In this document: piece after piece, positions 63,470 through 64,000 of the stretch
How positions within the stretch are numbered: position 1 is the stretch's first letter
Layout: each line of letters opens with the position of its first letter
Assembly (NCBI RefSeq): GCF_003352085.1
Contig: NZ_CP025804.1
Span: forward strand, 3,286,001-3,350,000
DNA length: 64,000 nt
Origin: Sulfitobacter sp. SK012
GTDB taxonomy: Bacteria; Pseudomonadota; Alphaproteobacteria; Rhodobacterales; Rhodobacteraceae
Direction: 5' to 3'
The notes under the pieces: generated by a model
Database searches by the model: none
Seen by the model: the letters and a program-made list of their open reading frames with translations, nothing else
Told to the model about the DNA's origin: nothing
Translations under genes and position numbers: made by a program

Positions 63470-64000
63470 TGACTGCACTGATGACCCTCTACCGTGCAAT
63501 TGCGGACCGTCTTGATCGAAGCGATTGGCTCCTGCCAACCTTAGCGCGGTTAATCTTTGCGGGCGTGTTGCTGATGTATTTTTGGGTCTCTGGCTTGACA
63601 AAATTGGGCGATGGCATTGGTGGTATATTCACCCCATCAACAGGTGCCTACGCTCAGATCCTCCCCCGACTTCTAGAGAGCGTCGGTTATGATACGGACC
63701 AGCTTCCGGGTTTTTATACCGTGTTTGTCTTGCTGGGCACTTGGGCCGAATTCATCTTGCCTGCCCTCATCGTTTTGGGCCTGTTCACACGGCTTGCTGC
63801 GTTGGGGATGATAGGCTTCGTTACGTTGCAGTCGCTGACGGATCTTTATGGCCACGGCAGCTTGGGCGATCCCAAAGTGTTTGGCGCTTGGTTTGATCGC
63901 TTTCCAGATTCAATCATCATGGACCAGCGGGCGCTCTGGGTGTTCTTGCTGCTTGTCTTGGTAATGAAAGGCGCAGGCCCGCTTTCCTTTGACAATGCTC
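63469..64000 (+). CDS. bufD: DoxX family membrane protein, BufD-like (cut by window end)
   Basis: The first 177 codons are present and the stop lies beyond the window. The protein has four to five hydrophobic helices typical of DoxX (LARLIFAGVLLMYFWVSGLT, FYTVFVLLGTWAEFILPALI, LGLFTRLAALGMIGFVTLQS, LWVFLLLVLVMKGAGP). DoxX proteins accompany bufferin genes and may serve redox or metal handling in the membrane. The ATG overlaps the bufC stop by one base. Confidence 0.88.
   Translation, partial: MTALMTLYRAIADRLDRSDWLLPTLARLIFAGVLLMYFWVSGLTKLGDGIGGIFTPSTGAYAQILPRLLESVGYDTDQLPGFYTVFVLLGTWAEFILPALIVLGLFTRLAALGMIGFVTLQSLTDLYGHGSLGDPKVFGAWFDRFPDSIIMDQRALWVFLLLVLVMKGAGPLSFDNA

Overview
The window looks like a chromosomal segment of a marine alphaproteobacterium of the Rhodobacteraceae (Roseobacter group). 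The evidence is the gene content and the typical protein forms: FtsY with a Pro-Glu-rich leader, the rpiA-gor-hflK-hflC order, class I PHA synthase with PhaR and phasin, a DUF1127 protein, a SAM-II-type leader before metZ, and many TAATG/ATGA start-stop overlaps. It is mostly dense core genome. I saw no rRNA, tRNA, CRISPR array, phage or insertion sequence. No gap between genes exceeds about 300 bases.

Layout. 1-4.9 kb: end of a thiamine-diphosphate enzyme gene, trkH, a DUF1127 protein, folE2 and metZ, with a SAM-II riboswitch and attenuator in the metZ leader. 5.0-10.6 kb: an alpha/beta hydrolase, a GST, the ftsY-EamA-yciB operon (ftsY holds a 20-copy hexanucleotide repeat) and a lytic transglycosylase. 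10.7-19.2 kb: a fused NuoE/NuoF-type diaphorase subunit, xseA, purD, a ferredoxin operon, a peptidoglycan-binding lipoprotein and a DegP-type protease. 19.5-25.5 kb: a class III aminotransferase, then rpiA-gor-hflK-hflC. 25.7-30.4 kb: a decayed adenylate cyclase pseudogene, a GST, sdaA, a DMT exporter and thiamine diphosphokinase.

30.5-41.9 kb: a 757-residue, highly acidic protein of unknown function, DUF2842, purA, two small genes, a cobalt-type nitrile hydratase operon (alpha, beta, accessory), secG, pyrG, rlmJ and a run of small genes ending in two TerB-like paralogues. 42.0-50.1 kb: one long co-directional cluster of a polar amino acid ABC transporter, two glutamine-synthetase-like ligases, a class I glutamine amidotransferase and an FAD amine oxidase. 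It fits uptake and gamma-glutamylation-dependent breakdown of an amine, resembling the Puu pathway. 50.2-54.7 kb: the polyhydroxyalkanoate locus phaR, phaP, phaC and divergent phaZ, with CTGC-N3-GCAG boxes ahead of phaR and phaP that match the known PhaR site.

54.7-59.2 kb: small accessory enzymes and a divergent pair (alpha/beta hydrolase; ArsR-SRPBCC fusion) around two tandem GTGAC-N6-GTCAC elements. 59.3-64.0 kb: thrS, then a bufferin-type RiPP operon: a DUF2282 four-cysteine exported precursor, a DUF692 MNIO maturase, a DUF2063 partner and a DoxX membrane protein cut by the window end. The bufferin operon is the most distinctive system here and probably handles copper. The SAM-II leader, the tandem operators and the PHA control boxes are the clearest regulatory signals.
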